Made by a program: the position numbers and the translations under genes
Notes under the pieces: generated by a model
What the model was told of the DNA's origin: nothing
The model's database searches: none
What the model saw: only the letters and a program-made list of their open reading frames with translations
Shown: positions 39,749 through 49,357 of the stretch, in pieces
How the letters are laid out: each line of letters starts with the position of its first letter
Position numbering within the stretch: position 1 is the stretch's first letter
Source of the DNA: Gammaproteobacteria bacterium
GTDB taxonomy: Bacteria; Pseudomonadota; Gammaproteobacteria; JAJDOJ01
Reading direction: 5' to 3'
Length of the DNA: 64,000 bases
Assembly: GCA_026984215.1 (NCBI GenBank)
Contig: JALSSO010000008.1
Span: 1-64,000, forward strand

Positions 39749-40390
39749 CTATGCGAGCAACGAAAACCAGCGTTGCTCCAGTTCCACGAACCGTTGTCCC
39801 AACACGCCCACCGATGCGTAGAAGCGCGCCGACGGCGCGCGGCACAGATCCTGGAAGAACCGCCCGAGCCAGGGTTCCACGTGGGCCTCGAAGAACCCTC
39901 GCTCGCGCTCGGCCGTCACCGCCGGATCTTCCACGAGCAAGGCCATGGTCTCGCACAGCGCACCCGCGTGATCCTCGGGTTCGCAGACCCCGCGCGCGCG
40001 CGTGATCCCCAGACGGGCCAGATCCGCCCGCAGCGCGGCGAGCGGCTTTTCCATCAGGAGCCCTGTGAGGTACCACGACCCATAGGGCACCACCTCACCT
40101 CGTCCGAGGCCGATGAACAGGTCGTGGTATTCATCGTCCACGGATTCGGCGGTGGCATGGGCGGCGGCCAGCGCCAGACCCGCCCAGGCCTCCCGCAGAA
40201 CGCCCGGGCCGGCGGCATCCGCCTGCACCGTCCGCAGCACCCCGAGCATCCGAGCGTCCGGGGGACGCGCCAGCAGGGCACCGAGCAGGCCCCAAGCGCC
40301 GCCGCGCAGCGCCGCCTCGCCGGACTGTTCCGCCGCCCACTCCAGGGGCCGCTCCGCCGCCACGCCATACTGAAGCTCGCTCCGGATCAT
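39749..40390 (-). CDS. TorD/DmsD-family molybdoenzyme chaperone
   Basis: 213-aa all-helical cytosolic chaperone. Family features: RGGAWGLLGALLARPP, VDDEYHDLFIGLGRGEVVPYGSWYLTG (the E-Y-x-x-L-F and P-Y-x-S-x-Y core), RARGVCEPEDHAGALCETMALL (EPxDH signature), and WLGRFFQDLCRAPSARFYASVG. Such proteins hold the Tat signal and fold of a molybdoenzyme until cofactor insertion, here most likely FdhA. A sigma-54 promoter (40423-40438) lies just upstream with GCGAGGGC as ribosome site. Confidence 0.93.
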   Translation of the reverse strand: MIRSELQYGVAAERPLEWAAEQSGEAALRGGAWGLLGALLARPPDARMLGVLRTVQADAAGPGVLREAWAGLALAAAHATAESVDDEYHDLFIGLGRGEVVPYGSWYLTGLLMEKPLAALRADLARLGITRARGVCEPEDHAGALCETMALLVEDPAVTAERERGFFEAHVEPWLGRFFQDLCRAPSARFYASVGVLGQRFVELEQRWFSLLA

Positions 40391-40422
40391 CTGCCCTCGC
40401 CTCGCTCATGCGCTGAATCGGT

Positions 40423-40438
40423 TGCACGCGGAATGCCA
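40423..40438 (-). promoter_or_regulatory. Sigma-54 promoter of torD-fdhABC
   Basis: TGGCAT-TCCGC-GTGCA on the minus strand keeps the essential GG and GC at the right 10-bp spacing, with two departures from TGGCAC-N5-TTGCA. The start would be near 40412, leaving a 22-nt leader before torD. Confidence 0.6.
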
Positions 40439-40508
40439 ACCCGGCCGGGAAAATCCACGCTTCTCGTACAACGAAACGAGATCCCCGGGCGGTACGTCGG
40501 CTCCACCC

Positions 40509-40525
40509 TGGACAAATTGGGACAA
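40509..40525 (-). promoter_or_regulatory. Candidate activator site: paired TTGTCC repeats
   Basis: On the minus strand TTGTCC-CAAT-TTGTCC forms a direct repeat centred about 105 bp upstream of the torD sigma-54 start. TTTGTCC or TTGTC elements also lie upstream of the other two sigma-54 promoters of the locus. The role is inferred from position alone. Confidence 0.3.
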
Positions 40526-40559
40526 CGGGGGGCGGGACTGCGGCGTTTCGCCCCGGCCC

Positions 40560-42188
40560 TCAGACTTCCTCTGCGAACAGATCCTTGACCCGGCAATCAC
40601 CGCACATCTCCAGCCGGCGCAGCGCCGCCGGATCCCGATACATGGCATGCGTCGCCAGGCGTTCGCGCAGGGTGCGGATCACCGCCTGCGTGGCGAAGGG
40701 TCGCCCGCAGACCACGCAGCGGAACGGCTCCTCCTCGTACAGCACCCGCCTGCGCATGCGGGCCTCGGGATCCAAGTCCAGGCGTGCCTCCAGACCCAAG
40801 GCGTCCTCGGGACAGGTGGCGACGCACAACCCGCACTGCACGCAATTCCACTCCACGAAAGCAAGCCTCGGCGTGTCGCCGCCCGCCTCCAGCGCCGAGA
40901 CCGGGCAGGCCGAGGTGCAGGACATGCACAACGTGCAGCGGTTGGTGTCCACCCGGACGGTCCCGAACGGCGAGCCCTGGGGCAGCGGCACATAGCGCCC
41001 CACCGGGCGGCCGTGTCGCGCCAGATGATCCAGCACCAGACGAAACGCATCGCGCTTGCCACCCACCAGGGCGAACTCGGCCGCGGGAAGCTCCGGCAGG
41101 CCACCCATCGCCGCCAGCGTCTCCGGCAAATCGTCCCCGGCCTCCACCACCGCCACCCGCAGCGGATCGTGTCCGAGGGCGCCGAGCAGCGCCCGGGCGG
41201 TCTGAAGCTGGCCGGACACCGTCCCCCGCACCCGCTCCCCGGCCCCCGGCGCGAGCAGGACCGCCACCGCTGCGGCCCCGTAGGCCAGGGTGGCCAGCCA
41301 GGCCTCGCAGCCCAGGCTGGCCGCCTCCTCCAACGCCACCGGGAGAACCGCCTCGTCGAGCCGGCCGGCGACGTGCTCCAGGTACTCCGCCCCGCGCTCG
41401 GCGTCGTGGAACAGCACGAGCGGGGCCTCGCCGCCGTATTGTCGGAAACCGCGCAACAGGCGGCGCACGTAGTCCATGATCTCGCTTGCCGCCGGGTGGT
41501 CGTAGCGCACCGCTGCGGTGGGGCACACGGCGCTGCAGGCGCCCAACCCCTGGCACAGATGCGGCTCGACCCGCACCTTCTCCCCCGAGGGACGGATCGC
41601 CTCGGCGGGACACGCATCGATGCAGCGGGTGCAGCCCACCGCATCGCCATAGGCATGCGCGCACAGTGCCGGGTCGTACTGGAAATAACGGGGCTTCTCG
41701 AACTCTCCCACCATCTCCGGCAAGGTGGCCAGCGCCCGCTCCAGGGCATCGGCATCCCCCCGTGTGGCGAAGTAGCCCGGAGGCGCGACTTCCCGATCCA
41801 GACGCGGCACGGAGCCGAGGTCCAAGACCAGATCGAATCCCGCCTCCGGCTCCGCCCAGAGCACCGCGGGGTCGATTCCACCCGCCACGCGGATGCGGAA
41901 GTCTCCCAGCCAACCTTGCACCGACTCCACCGGTCGCGCCACGTCCTGGACCCCCTCGGGCAGTCCACCCTCCACCGCTCCCGCGCCGATGCGCATGCAG
42001 CGCAGACCCGCCTCCGCCAGCCGGCGTGCCGCGTGAGCGGCCTGGGCACCGTCGCCCAGCACGGCCACACGACCGCGCGAGCGGTAGAGCACGACGCCGG
42101 TCTCGGCGAGCGTAGGCGGCGGCGTGTTCCGCAAGGCCGCCTCGCGGGCGAGCCCCTGCGGGCCCTGAGCGAGCAGGCCGGAAATCAT
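40560..42188 (-). CDS. Multi-cluster 4Fe-4S protein of the formate dehydrogenase locus
   Basis: 542-aa cytosolic protein, no signal peptide. A Rossmann-like first segment (RVAVLGDGAQAAHAARRLAEAG) is followed by four ferredoxin motifs: CTRCIDACPAEAI, CQGLGACSAVCPTAAV, CTLCMSCTSACPVSAL and CVQCGLCVATCPEDAL. Between the pairs is an alpha/beta region (APLVLFHDAERGAEYLE). The C-terminus has a possible metal site (CVVCGRPF with MCGDC). It occurs with DUF3305/DUF3306 and TorD in formate dehydrogenase loci of proteobacteria. Likely an electron donor or maturation factor; the reaction is unknown. Confidence 0.85.
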   Translation of the reverse strand: MISGLLAQGPQGLAREAALRNTPPPTLAETGVVLYRSRGRVAVLGDGAQAAHAARRLAEAGLRCMRIGAGAVEGGLPEGVQDVARPVESVQGWLGDFRIRVAGGIDPAVLWAEPEAGFDLVLDLGSVPRLDREVAPPGYFATRGDADALERALATLPEMVGEFEKPRYFQYDPALCAHAYGDAVGCTRCIDACPAEAIRPSGEKVRVEPHLCQGLGACSAVCPTAAVRYDHPAASEIMDYVRRLLRGFRQYGGEAPLVLFHDAERGAEYLEHVAGRLDEAVLPVALEEAASLGCEAWLATLAYGAAAVAVLLAPGAGERVRGTVSGQLQTARALLGALGHDPLRVAVVEAGDDLPETLAAMGGLPELPAAEFALVGGKRDAFRLVLDHLARHGRPVGRYVPLPQGSPFGTVRVDTNRCTLCMSCTSACPVSALEAGGDTPRLAFVEWNCVQCGLCVATCPEDALGLEARLDLDPEARMRRRVLYEEEPFRCVVCGRPFATQAVIRTLRERLATHAMYRDPAALRRLEMCGDCRVKDLFAEEV

Positions 42189-42802
42189 GCCCGCCCTCGC
42201 TCAGACGCGTGCGGGGCCTCCGCCTCCTCTCCGGACGGCTCTGAACGGTCCCCCCCCGCGATGCCGGCCCGCCCCGCGGTCCGTTCGACACCGTCGGCCG
42301 TCGGGGCTGCGGCCGACCCCGCCCCCCCGACAGGTTCATCCCGCTCCGCGTACTCGGCCGCCACGGAATGGGGGGGCCGCGTCGACTGCGCCTCCCCCTC
42401 CCCCATCGCCCGCTGCGCGCCCTGTTCCAGCCGGTGACGCACGTCCGCGGTGAGCACCTCGCCCAGGGACTCGAAACCTCGAAAGTCCTCGTCGTAGTCC
42501 TCCAGGCCGTCCAGGACGTTGAAGCGCGGACTCCTGAAGATCCGCCGCAGCGCCGCCTTGCGCAGCGCCTCGCTGACCCCCGGCGAGAAGAAATCCGCTA
42601 CCGAAGCGTCCCCCTCCAGCGCATCGAGGGGCGGCATGTCCGCATCCGTGAGCACCCGCTCTGCGCCAGAGTGCGGTCCCGCGCCCTCGGGCAACGATCC
42701 CGGGCCGGAAGCCGCACGCGCTTGCAGCTTGCGCCGTGACCATCGCCGCAGGAATCCGGCGGGCCGAGACCCGCCGGCCGATTCTTTGGCCTTCATCGCC
42801 AC
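42185..42802 (-). CDS. DUF3306 domain-containing protein
   Basis: 205 aa. The conserved part is residues 15-130: FLRRWSRRKLQAR, DMPPLDALEGDASVADFFSPG, VSEALRKAALRRIFRSPRFN and LDGLEDYDEDFRGFESLGEV. The rest is a disordered acidic/Ala-Gly tail. Soluble, helical. It overlaps the next gene by ATGA and is abutted by DUF3305. DUF3306 is known only by its association with formate dehydrogenase and molybdoenzyme loci; function unproven. Confidence 0.88.
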   Translation of the reverse strand: MAMKAKESAGGSRPAGFLRRWSRRKLQARAASGPGSLPEGAGPHSGAERVLTDADMPPLDALEGDASVADFFSPGVSEALRKAALRRIFRSPRFNVLDGLEDYDEDFRGFESLGEVLTADVRHRLEQGAQRAMGEGEAQSTRPPHSVAAEYAERDEPVGGAGSAAAPTADGVERTAGRAGIAGGDRSEPSGEEAEAPHASERGRA

Positions 42803-43285
42803 TCAGTCCACCCGCCTGCGCTTGCGTTTCGGCCGAGGCCGGAAATGGGTCAGCACGTACCGTTCCACCTGACGGTAGACCTCCGGTGGCATGGGCACTG
42901 GGAAGACCTGGTCGTCCCCCTCCTCATAAGCGGCCGCCTCCTCCCCGTCGGCGGTGATCAGAAAGGGCGCCATCCCGCCCCCGGGCTCCGGCCGGCAGAT
43001 CACGAACAGCCGCGGCCGGTCACCGCTGAGATTGAACCAGTAGCCTTCGGCCTCGTCCCGGAACAGCCGCAGCTCCAAACCGCCGATGAGCCACTGTTGG
43101 CTGCGATCGCCGCAGCGCAGGAGCCGACGGCCTGCTGCCGCCGCCCTCCCCGCCACCACGCCCCGCACGTGCCAGCGGGCCACCCGCCACCGGTCCATGG
43201 GACGATCCTCATGGATCAGGACCACCCCCAGCGGGATCCGCTCGTCGGGGTCGGCCGTCGATGCCCTGATCGCCGTATCCGTCAT
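42803..43285 (-). CDS. DUF3305 domain-containing protein
   Basis: 160 aa, soluble. Conserved DUF3305 features: RIPLGVVLIHEDRPMDRWRV, LELRLFRDEAEGYWFNLSGD, PRLFVICR and VPMPPEVYRQVERYVLTHFRPR, then a Lys/Arg-rich tail. ATG at 43285 is the last possible start before the domain. The sigma-54 promoter at 43298-43313 predicts transcription from about 43287, so the mRNA would be almost leaderless. First gene of the accessory unit. Confidence 0.88.
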   Translation of the reverse strand: MTDTAIRASTADPDERIPLGVVLIHEDRPMDRWRVARWHVRGVVAGRAAAAGRRLLRCGDRSQQWLIGGLELRLFRDEAEGYWFNLSGDRPRLFVICRPEPGGGMAPFLITADGEEAAAYEEGDDQVFPVPMPPEVYRQVERYVLTHFRPRPKRKRRRVD

Positions 43286-43297
43286 GCCCAGGGCCCA

Positions 43298-43313
43298 AGC
43301 AAGTCCGGTGCCA
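43298..43313 (-). promoter_or_regulatory. Sigma-54 promoter of the DUF3305-DUF3306-ferredoxin unit
   Basis: TGGCAC-CGGAC-TTGCT on the minus strand is a perfect match to the -24/-12 consensus TGGCAC-N5-TTGCW. Expected start near 43287, two bases before the DUF3305 ATG. Confidence 0.8.
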
Positions 43314-43485
43314 TGCCCGCCACGGGGCACGACGCACACCATTGCGCTGCACGCTGAAGGCGCGTCCCTGCGCCAACGGGCGGGCTGGAACCGCCGTTCC
43401 GGAGCGGCCTGTCCGCCCGGTGATGCGGGTCAAAATGTCGCGCCCTTGGTCGAAATCGACCCGCCGCCACCGGCCAGGGTGAGCC

Positions 43486-43499
43486 GTAGACTTGTCTAC
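43486..43499. promoter_or_regulatory. Perfect palindrome in the fdhD/DUF3305 divergent region
   Basis: GTAGAC-TT-GTCTAC is an exact 6-bp-arm inverted repeat, 60 bp ahead of fdhD and about 205 bp upstream of the predicted DUF3305 start. It could be an operator of the HTH/PBP-like regulator or an enhancer of the sigma-54 activator. The repeat is visible; its user is inferred. Confidence 0.55.
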
Positions 43500-43558
43500 A
43501 CTGCGGGTATGGAATTTGCAGCATTGCCATCAACTACCCCAACCTGTGAGATTCCGCC

Positions 43559-44413
43559 ATGCAGCCCCGCATGACTCGAGCCGGACTCGCGCCCACTCAC
43601 CCGGTGGTGGCGATCGACGAGACGGGCCGCCCGCGCGAGGTGCGAATTGCCGGAGAATCCCCACTGACGCTCAAGGTGGACGGCCACGAGGTGGTCACGC
43701 TGATGACCCTGGGCACACACCCCGAGGCCCTTGCGCTGGGTTACCTGCGCAACCAGCGCCTGATCGACGAGTTGGCGAGCATCGCCACCGTAGAGGTGGA
43801 TTGGGAGCGGGAAACCGTGCAGGTGAGCACGTTCAGCGGCACGGGCATCGCTGATTGGCAGGAAAAGCTGCGGCATCGCACGGTCACCACCGGCTGCGCC
43901 CAGGGCACGGTGTTCAGCTGTACGCTGGACAAGCTCTACGACGTGCGGCTCCCGCAGGTGGAAGTGCGTCAGTCGGCGGTGTACGCCCTGCTCGCCGCCA
44001 TCGCGCGCCACAACGAGATCTATCGCCAGGCCGGCGCCGTGCACGGCTGTGCCCTGTGCCGCGTGGCCGGCGGGGAACCGGAGATTCTGCACTTCGTCGA
44101 GGACGTGGGCCGTCACAACGCGGCCGACGCCATCGCCGGGCTCATGTGGCTGGAGGACGAACCCGGTGACGACAAGGTCTTCTACACCACCGGGCGGCTC
44201 ACCTCCGAGATCGTGATGAAGACGGCCACCATGGGGATCCCCGTCCTCCTGTCGCGGTCGGGGATCACCCACATGGGACTGGAACTGGCCCGGGACCTGG
44301 GCGTCACGCTCATCGCTCGGGCCAAGGGCCGTCACTTTCTCGTCTACAACGGAGCGGAGAATCTGGTCTTCGACGCCACACCCGACCCACGGCGCCTGCA
44401 GGCCGCCCCATGA
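43559..44413 (+). CDS. fdhD: Formate dehydrogenase accessory sulfurtransferase FdhD
   Basis: 284-aa cytosolic protein that moves sulfur from a cysteine desulfurase to the bis-MGD cofactor before insertion into formate dehydrogenase. Signatures: GESPLTLKVDGHEVVTLMTLGTHPEALALGYL in pieces, TTGCAQGTVF (the Cys loop), AGAVHGCALCR, EDVGRHNAADAIAG and YTTGRLTSEIVMKTA. The loop has one Cys in place of the E. coli CxxC pair. It overlaps the next gene by ATGA. Confidence 0.96.
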   Translation: MQPRMTRAGLAPTHPVVAIDETGRPREVRIAGESPLTLKVDGHEVVTLMTLGTHPEALALGYLRNQRLIDELASIATVEVDWERETVQVSTFSGTGIADWQEKLRHRTVTTGCAQGTVFSCTLDKLYDVRLPQVEVRQSAVYALLAAIARHNEIYRQAGAVHGCALCRVAGGEPEILHFVEDVGRHNAADAIAGLMWLEDEPGDDKVFYTTGRLTSEIVMKTATMGIPVLLSRSGITHMGLELARDLGVTLIARAKGRHFLVYNGAENLVFDATPDPRRLQAAP

Positions 44414-45336
44414 ACGCGGAAACCACTCCCCACCCCGAGGACAAGCCCGTCCTGCCGGCCTACCTTTCGGTGCGTCAGGTGGCCGAATATCTGCAGATCA
44501 ACGAGAAAAAGGTCTATGCGTTGTTGCGCGAGGGCAGCATCCCCGCCACCAAGGTGACCGGGAAATGGCTGTTCCCCCGGCACTTGGTGGACCAGTGGCT
44601 GTTGGAATCCACGCGCGGCGGCGTGCTCTCCGACCGGCTGCTCATCACAGGCAGCGACGACCCGCTGTTGCACCGCATGGTGCACCTGTTCTCGGAGAAA
44701 CTGCAGGAACGAGCCGCGGTGCTCTACAGCCCCACAGGGACGGCGCTGGGCCTGAAACTGCTCGCCCAGCGCAAGGCCAACGCCTGCGCGATCCACTGGG
44801 GGCCGGCCGAAGAGGCCCACCGGCGCCACCCCGCCCTACTGCGCCGCCATCCGCAGCACCGCCAGTGGGTGCTCGTGCGCCTGTACCTGCGGGAACAGGG
44901 TCTGATGCTGTCTCCGCGCCTCGCCACCTCCGACCCCAGGACCGACCTGTTCCGCAACGCCGGCCTGCGTTGGGTCCTGCGCCAGGAGGGGGCGGGTTCG
45001 CAGCGCTACCTACAGGAGTTTCTCCACCGCAATGGGATCGACCCGGAGACGCTCAACGTGGTCCGGCGCGCTCGAAGCGAACGCGAGGCCGCCTCCCTGG
45101 TCGCCATGGGCGAGGCCGACGCCGCCCCCGGCGTACACGCCGCGGCCACCGAGTCCGGACTGGGATTCATGTCCCTGGGTTGGGAGGCGTTCGATCTGGT
45201 GCTGTATCGCGACGTGTACTTCCGCACCATCCTCCAGCAGTGCCTCACGCAGCTGCGCTCGGCGCAGACCCGTGAACTGGCGGACATGCTGGAAGGCTAC
45301 CGTTTCGAAGACTGCGGCCAGGTGGTGCTCACCTGA
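44410..45336 (+). CDS. Excisionase-type HTH regulator with PBP-like sensor domain
   Basis: 308 aa. Residues about 18-66 are an excisionase/MerR-like HTH (YLSVRQVAEYLQINEKKVYA, LLREGSIPATKVTGKWLFPR). The rest resembles the PBP-like domain seen in molybdate-associated proteins (LLITGSDDPLLHRMVHLFSE, ACAIHWGPAEEAHRRH, EREAASLVAMGEADAAPGVH). Co-transcribed with fdhD and near tupABC-mobB, it plausibly senses molybdate or tungstate. Family call good; ligand inferred. Confidence 0.85.
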   Translation: MNAETTPHPEDKPVLPAYLSVRQVAEYLQINEKKVYALLREGSIPATKVTGKWLFPRHLVDQWLLESTRGGVLSDRLLITGSDDPLLHRMVHLFSEKLQERAAVLYSPTGTALGLKLLAQRKANACAIHWGPAEEAHRRHPALLRRHPQHRQWVLVRLYLREQGLMLSPRLATSDPRTDLFRNAGLRWVLRQEGAGSQRYLQEFLHRNGIDPETLNVVRRARSEREAASLVAMGEADAAPGVHAAATESGLGFMSLGWEAFDLVLYRDVYFRTILQQCLTQLRSAQTRELADMLEGYRFEDCGQVVLT

Positions 45337-45431
45337 GGGGACCCGGGCACCGCGAGCGCCCGACACCCACTTGCGCGGCGCGAACACGCCGACGGATACC
45401 GGCGGTGCGCGAGCGAAGGGATCGGTGCGCC

Positions 45432-46811
<1,380 letters not shown>

Positions 46812-47087
46812 CGGTATCCTCTCCTCCTTGGCAGGCCGTCGAAAAACTGCTGCGAAGCCCGATCGCCGCATCGTGCACTGCGCGCGACGTCGTTCAATGG
46901 CCTGTGGGGACGGCGGGTCATCTCTCCGTCCCCCGCCCGGCCTTTGTCGTTTTGTGCCAGCAGCCCGAACCGGATTGCGACAGTTTGTCCCGTGTGGGAT
47001 CGGACTCGGGCCCGAGAAACTGACTATAGACCCTGACGGCGTCGTTTTCATGCCGCCCCGCGGATCCCGCGTGCGAATCCGGTTTCA
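46812..47087. promoter_or_regulatory. Regulatory gap between the sigma-54 activator gene and tupA
   Basis: About 280 bp without a gene. It contains TTTGTC (46943-46948) followed by TTTGTGCC (46951-46958), and TTTGTCC inside GACAGTTTGTC (46980-46990), about 170 and 130 bp upstream of the predicted tupA start. These are candidate activator sites. I see no convincing promoter for the activator gene itself. Confidence 0.35.
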
Positions 47088-47103
47088 TGGCATCCCTCTT
47101 GCT
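47088..47103 (+). promoter_or_regulatory. Sigma-54 promoter of tupABC-mobB
   Basis: TGGCAT-CCCTC-TTGCT differs from the -24/-12 consensus at one conserved base. The expected start near 47114 leaves a 34-nt leader with CGGAGAT as ribosome site before the tupA ATG. Confidence 0.75.
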
Positions 47104-47147
47104 TCGTGAAAGGGAAACCCTTGCCTGTCAGCCCGGAGATCCGTCCC

Positions 47148-47969
47148 ATGATCCACCGCGCCCTGAGTGTCTTCCTGTTGTCCGCACTGATCGGCCTGTG
47201 CGTCCCGGCGGCGAGCGCCGCCGCCCCACTCCGGCTGGCCACCACCACGAGCACCCAGAACTCCGGGCTGCTGGATCACCTGCTGCCGGCCTTCCACCAG
47301 GCCACGGGAATCGAGGTCCACGTGATCGCCGTGGGCACCGGCCGGGCCCTGCGCCTCGGGGCGGCGGGGGACGTGGACGTGGTACTGGTCCATGCGCCGG
47401 ACGCCGAGGCGCGTTTCGTCGCCAGCGGAGATGGCACCCGGCGCTATCCGGTCATGAAAAACGCCTTCCTATTGCTCGGACCTCCCCGGGATCCGGCTGG
47501 GTTGCGTCAGGCCACGGATGCGGCCGATGCCCTGCGGCGCATCGCCGCGGCGCGCGCGCCTTTCGTTTCGCGGGGCGACGACTCCGGCACCCATAAAAAA
47601 GAGAAGAGCCTGTGGCAGGCCGCGGGCATACAACCCGGCGGACCCTGGTACGTGGAGGCCGGCCAGGGCATGGGCAAGGTGCTCCAGATGGCCGACGAAC
47701 TGGGCGCCTACACGCTCACCGATCGGGGCACCTGGCTCGCCTACCGGGACCGCATCGGTCTCGTACCCTTGGTGTCCGGTGACCCGCGGCTGGACAACCC
47801 CTATGCCATCATCCCCGTGAACCCGCGACGCCACCCCCACGTGAACTACCCAGCGGCCATGGCCTTTGTGAAGTGGCTGCGTTCCCCGGAAGGGCAGGGG
47901 CGGATCGCGGATTACCGATTGCACGGCGAACAGGCCTTCACCCCCACCGCCGTGCGACTGGCGCGGTGA
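47148..47969 (+). CDS. tupA: Tungstate ABC transporter substrate-binding protein TupA
   Basis: 273-aa periplasmic protein with signal LSVFLLSALIGLCVPAASA. Tungstate-binding features: LATTTSTQNSGLLDHLLPAF, VIAVGTGRALRLGAAGDVDV, VHAPDAEARFV and the RGDDSGTHKKE loop, which separates TupA/WtpA types from ModA. Binds tungstate with high affinity and selectivity over molybdate in studied members. The ATG at 47148 is taken because the signal peptide starts there; a GTG at 47106 is upstream of the predicted transcription start. Confidence 0.95.
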   Translation: MIHRALSVFLLSALIGLCVPAASAAAPLRLATTTSTQNSGLLDHLLPAFHQATGIEVHVIAVGTGRALRLGAAGDVDVVLVHAPDAEARFVASGDGTRRYPVMKNAFLLLGPPRDPAGLRQATDAADALRRIAAARAPFVSRGDDSGTHKKEKSLWQAAGIQPGGPWYVEAGQGMGKVLQMADELGAYTLTDRGTWLAYRDRIGLVPLVSGDPRLDNPYAIIPVNPRRHPHVNYPAAMAFVKWLRSPEGQGRIADYRLHGEQAFTPTAVRLAR

Positions 47970-48667
47970 ACGGGATCGGACAGGCCTTCGGTGAGGCCCT
48001 CGGCCTGCTGTTGTCCGGCGACCGGGCCTTGTGGGAGATCGTGGGCGTGTCCTTCAGTGTCTCCCTGCGCGCCATTCTCATCGCCACGCCACCCGCCCTG
48101 GTGGTGGCCTATCTGCTCGCATGGCACCGTTTCCCGGGCCAACGGCTACTGGTCTCGCTGTTCGAAACCCTGCTCGCCCTGCCGGCGGTGGTGGTGGGAT
48201 TGACGGTCTACCTGCTCCTCAGCCGACGGGGCCCCTTGGGGGAGCTGGGTTGGTTGTTCACCCAACCGGCCATGATCATCGGCCAGATCATCCTCGCCTT
48301 TCCGATCCTGGTGGCCATGGCCCATGCCGCTTTCAGGGCGCTGGACCCGCATGCCCTGGAGACGGCCAGGACCCTGGGCGCCGGCGCCCTGCGTGGGTTC
48401 GCCACCCTGAGCCGCGAGGCCCAATTCGGATTGGGGGCCGCCGTGGTGGCCGCCTTCGGGCGTATCATCGCGGAGGTGGGCAGCTCCATGATGGTGGGCG
48501 GCAACATTCTCCACTACACGCGCAACATTCCAACGGCCATCGCGCTGGAGACCAGCAAGGGGAGCTTCGCCCAAGGCATCGCGCTGGGTCTGGTGCTCCT
48601 GGTCCTGTCGCTCGGTCTCAATCTGGCTCTGGGATGGTTCCGCACCCGCGAGGCCGTCACGCCGTGA
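47966..48667 (+). CDS. tupB: Tungstate ABC transporter permease TupB
   Basis: 233-aa inner-membrane permease with about five helices (GVSFSVSLRAILIATPPALV, LVSLFETLLALPAVVVGLTV) and the EAA loop ETARTLGAGALRGFATLSRE, followed by GRIIAEVGSSMMVGGNI and TAIALETSKGSFAQGIALG, typical of TupB. GTG start overlaps the tupA stop as GTGA. Confidence 0.95.
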   Translation: MNGIGQAFGEALGLLLSGDRALWEIVGVSFSVSLRAILIATPPALVVAYLLAWHRFPGQRLLVSLFETLLALPAVVVGLTVYLLLSRRGPLGELGWLFTQPAMIIGQIILAFPILVAMAHAAFRALDPHALETARTLGAGALRGFATLSREAQFGLGAAVVAAFGRIIAEVGSSMMVGGNILHYTRNIPTAIALETSKGSFAQGIALGLVLLVLSLGLNLALGWFRTREAVTP

Positions 48668-49356
48668 GCTGGATGCGCGTCGAAGCCCTGCGCCTGGCCC
48701 GCGGAGAGCGGGAGATCCTGAATATCGCCCGGCTGGAAATCGAGCGGGCCGACCGGGTGGTGTTGCGCGGCCCCAACGGGGCGGGAAAGAGCACCCTGCT
48801 GCGCATCCTGGCCGGACTGCTCGCCCCCGACTGCGGACGCCTGACTCTGGACAGTCGCTCGGGCAACTGGCGGCGATTGCGGGGGGCCCTGCGCAAGACC
48901 ACCGTCTACGTCCATCAGCGACCTTATCTTTTCCGGGGAAGTGTCGAATCCAACGTGGGATATGCCCTGCGCTGGCGACGCATCGGTCGGGACGAGCGGC
49001 GGCGCAGGGTGGAGGAAGCCATGGAATGGGCCGGACTCACGGCGATGCGCCACCGGGACGCCCGCTCGCTCTCCGGCGGCGAAGCACAGAGGCTGGCGCT
49101 GGCGCGGGCACGGGTGCTGCGGCCCGCCCTGCTCCTGTTGGACGAGCCCACCGCCAACCTGGACAGCGAGCACCGGACCAGTGCCGCCCGGTTGCTCGGA
49201 CGGCTGGCGGAGACTGGCACCACCCTGGTAGTGGCCACTCACGACCCATCGGCGCCATTGCCCGGACTCACGAAACACTGGATACTGCGCGAGGGCAGGT
49301 TGCACGTCTCCATCCCCGGCGACGTCCACCGCCGCGCCACTCGAAAGACCGGCTGA
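48664..49356 (+). CDS. tupC: Tungstate ABC transporter ATP-binding protein TupC
   Basis: 230-aa ABC ATPase: Walker A RGPNGAGKST, Q-loop VHQRPYLFRGSV, signature LSGGEAQRLALARA, Walker B LLLLDEPTANLD and switch His in VVATHD. Takes the GTG overlapping the tupB stop (GTGA); ATG at 48673 is an alternative. No C-terminal TOBE/MOP domain, so no in-built oxyanion inhibition is visible. Confidence 0.94.
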   Translation: MSWMRVEALRLARGEREILNIARLEIERADRVVLRGPNGAGKSTLLRILAGLLAPDCGRLTLDSRSGNWRRLRGALRKTTVYVHQRPYLFRGSVESNVGYALRWRRIGRDERRRRVEEAMEWAGLTAMRHRDARSLSGGEAQRLALARARVLRPALLLLDEPTANLDSEHRTSAARLLGRLAETGTTLVVATHDPSAPLPGLTKHWILREGRLHVSIPGDVHRRATRKTG

Positions 49357-49357
49357 G

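Noticed and set aside
46954-46959. TGGCAC on the minus strand upstream of the sigma-54 activator gene, as a possible autoregulatory sigma-54 promoter
   Set aside because: The -12 part is missing: GACA stands where TTGC should be.
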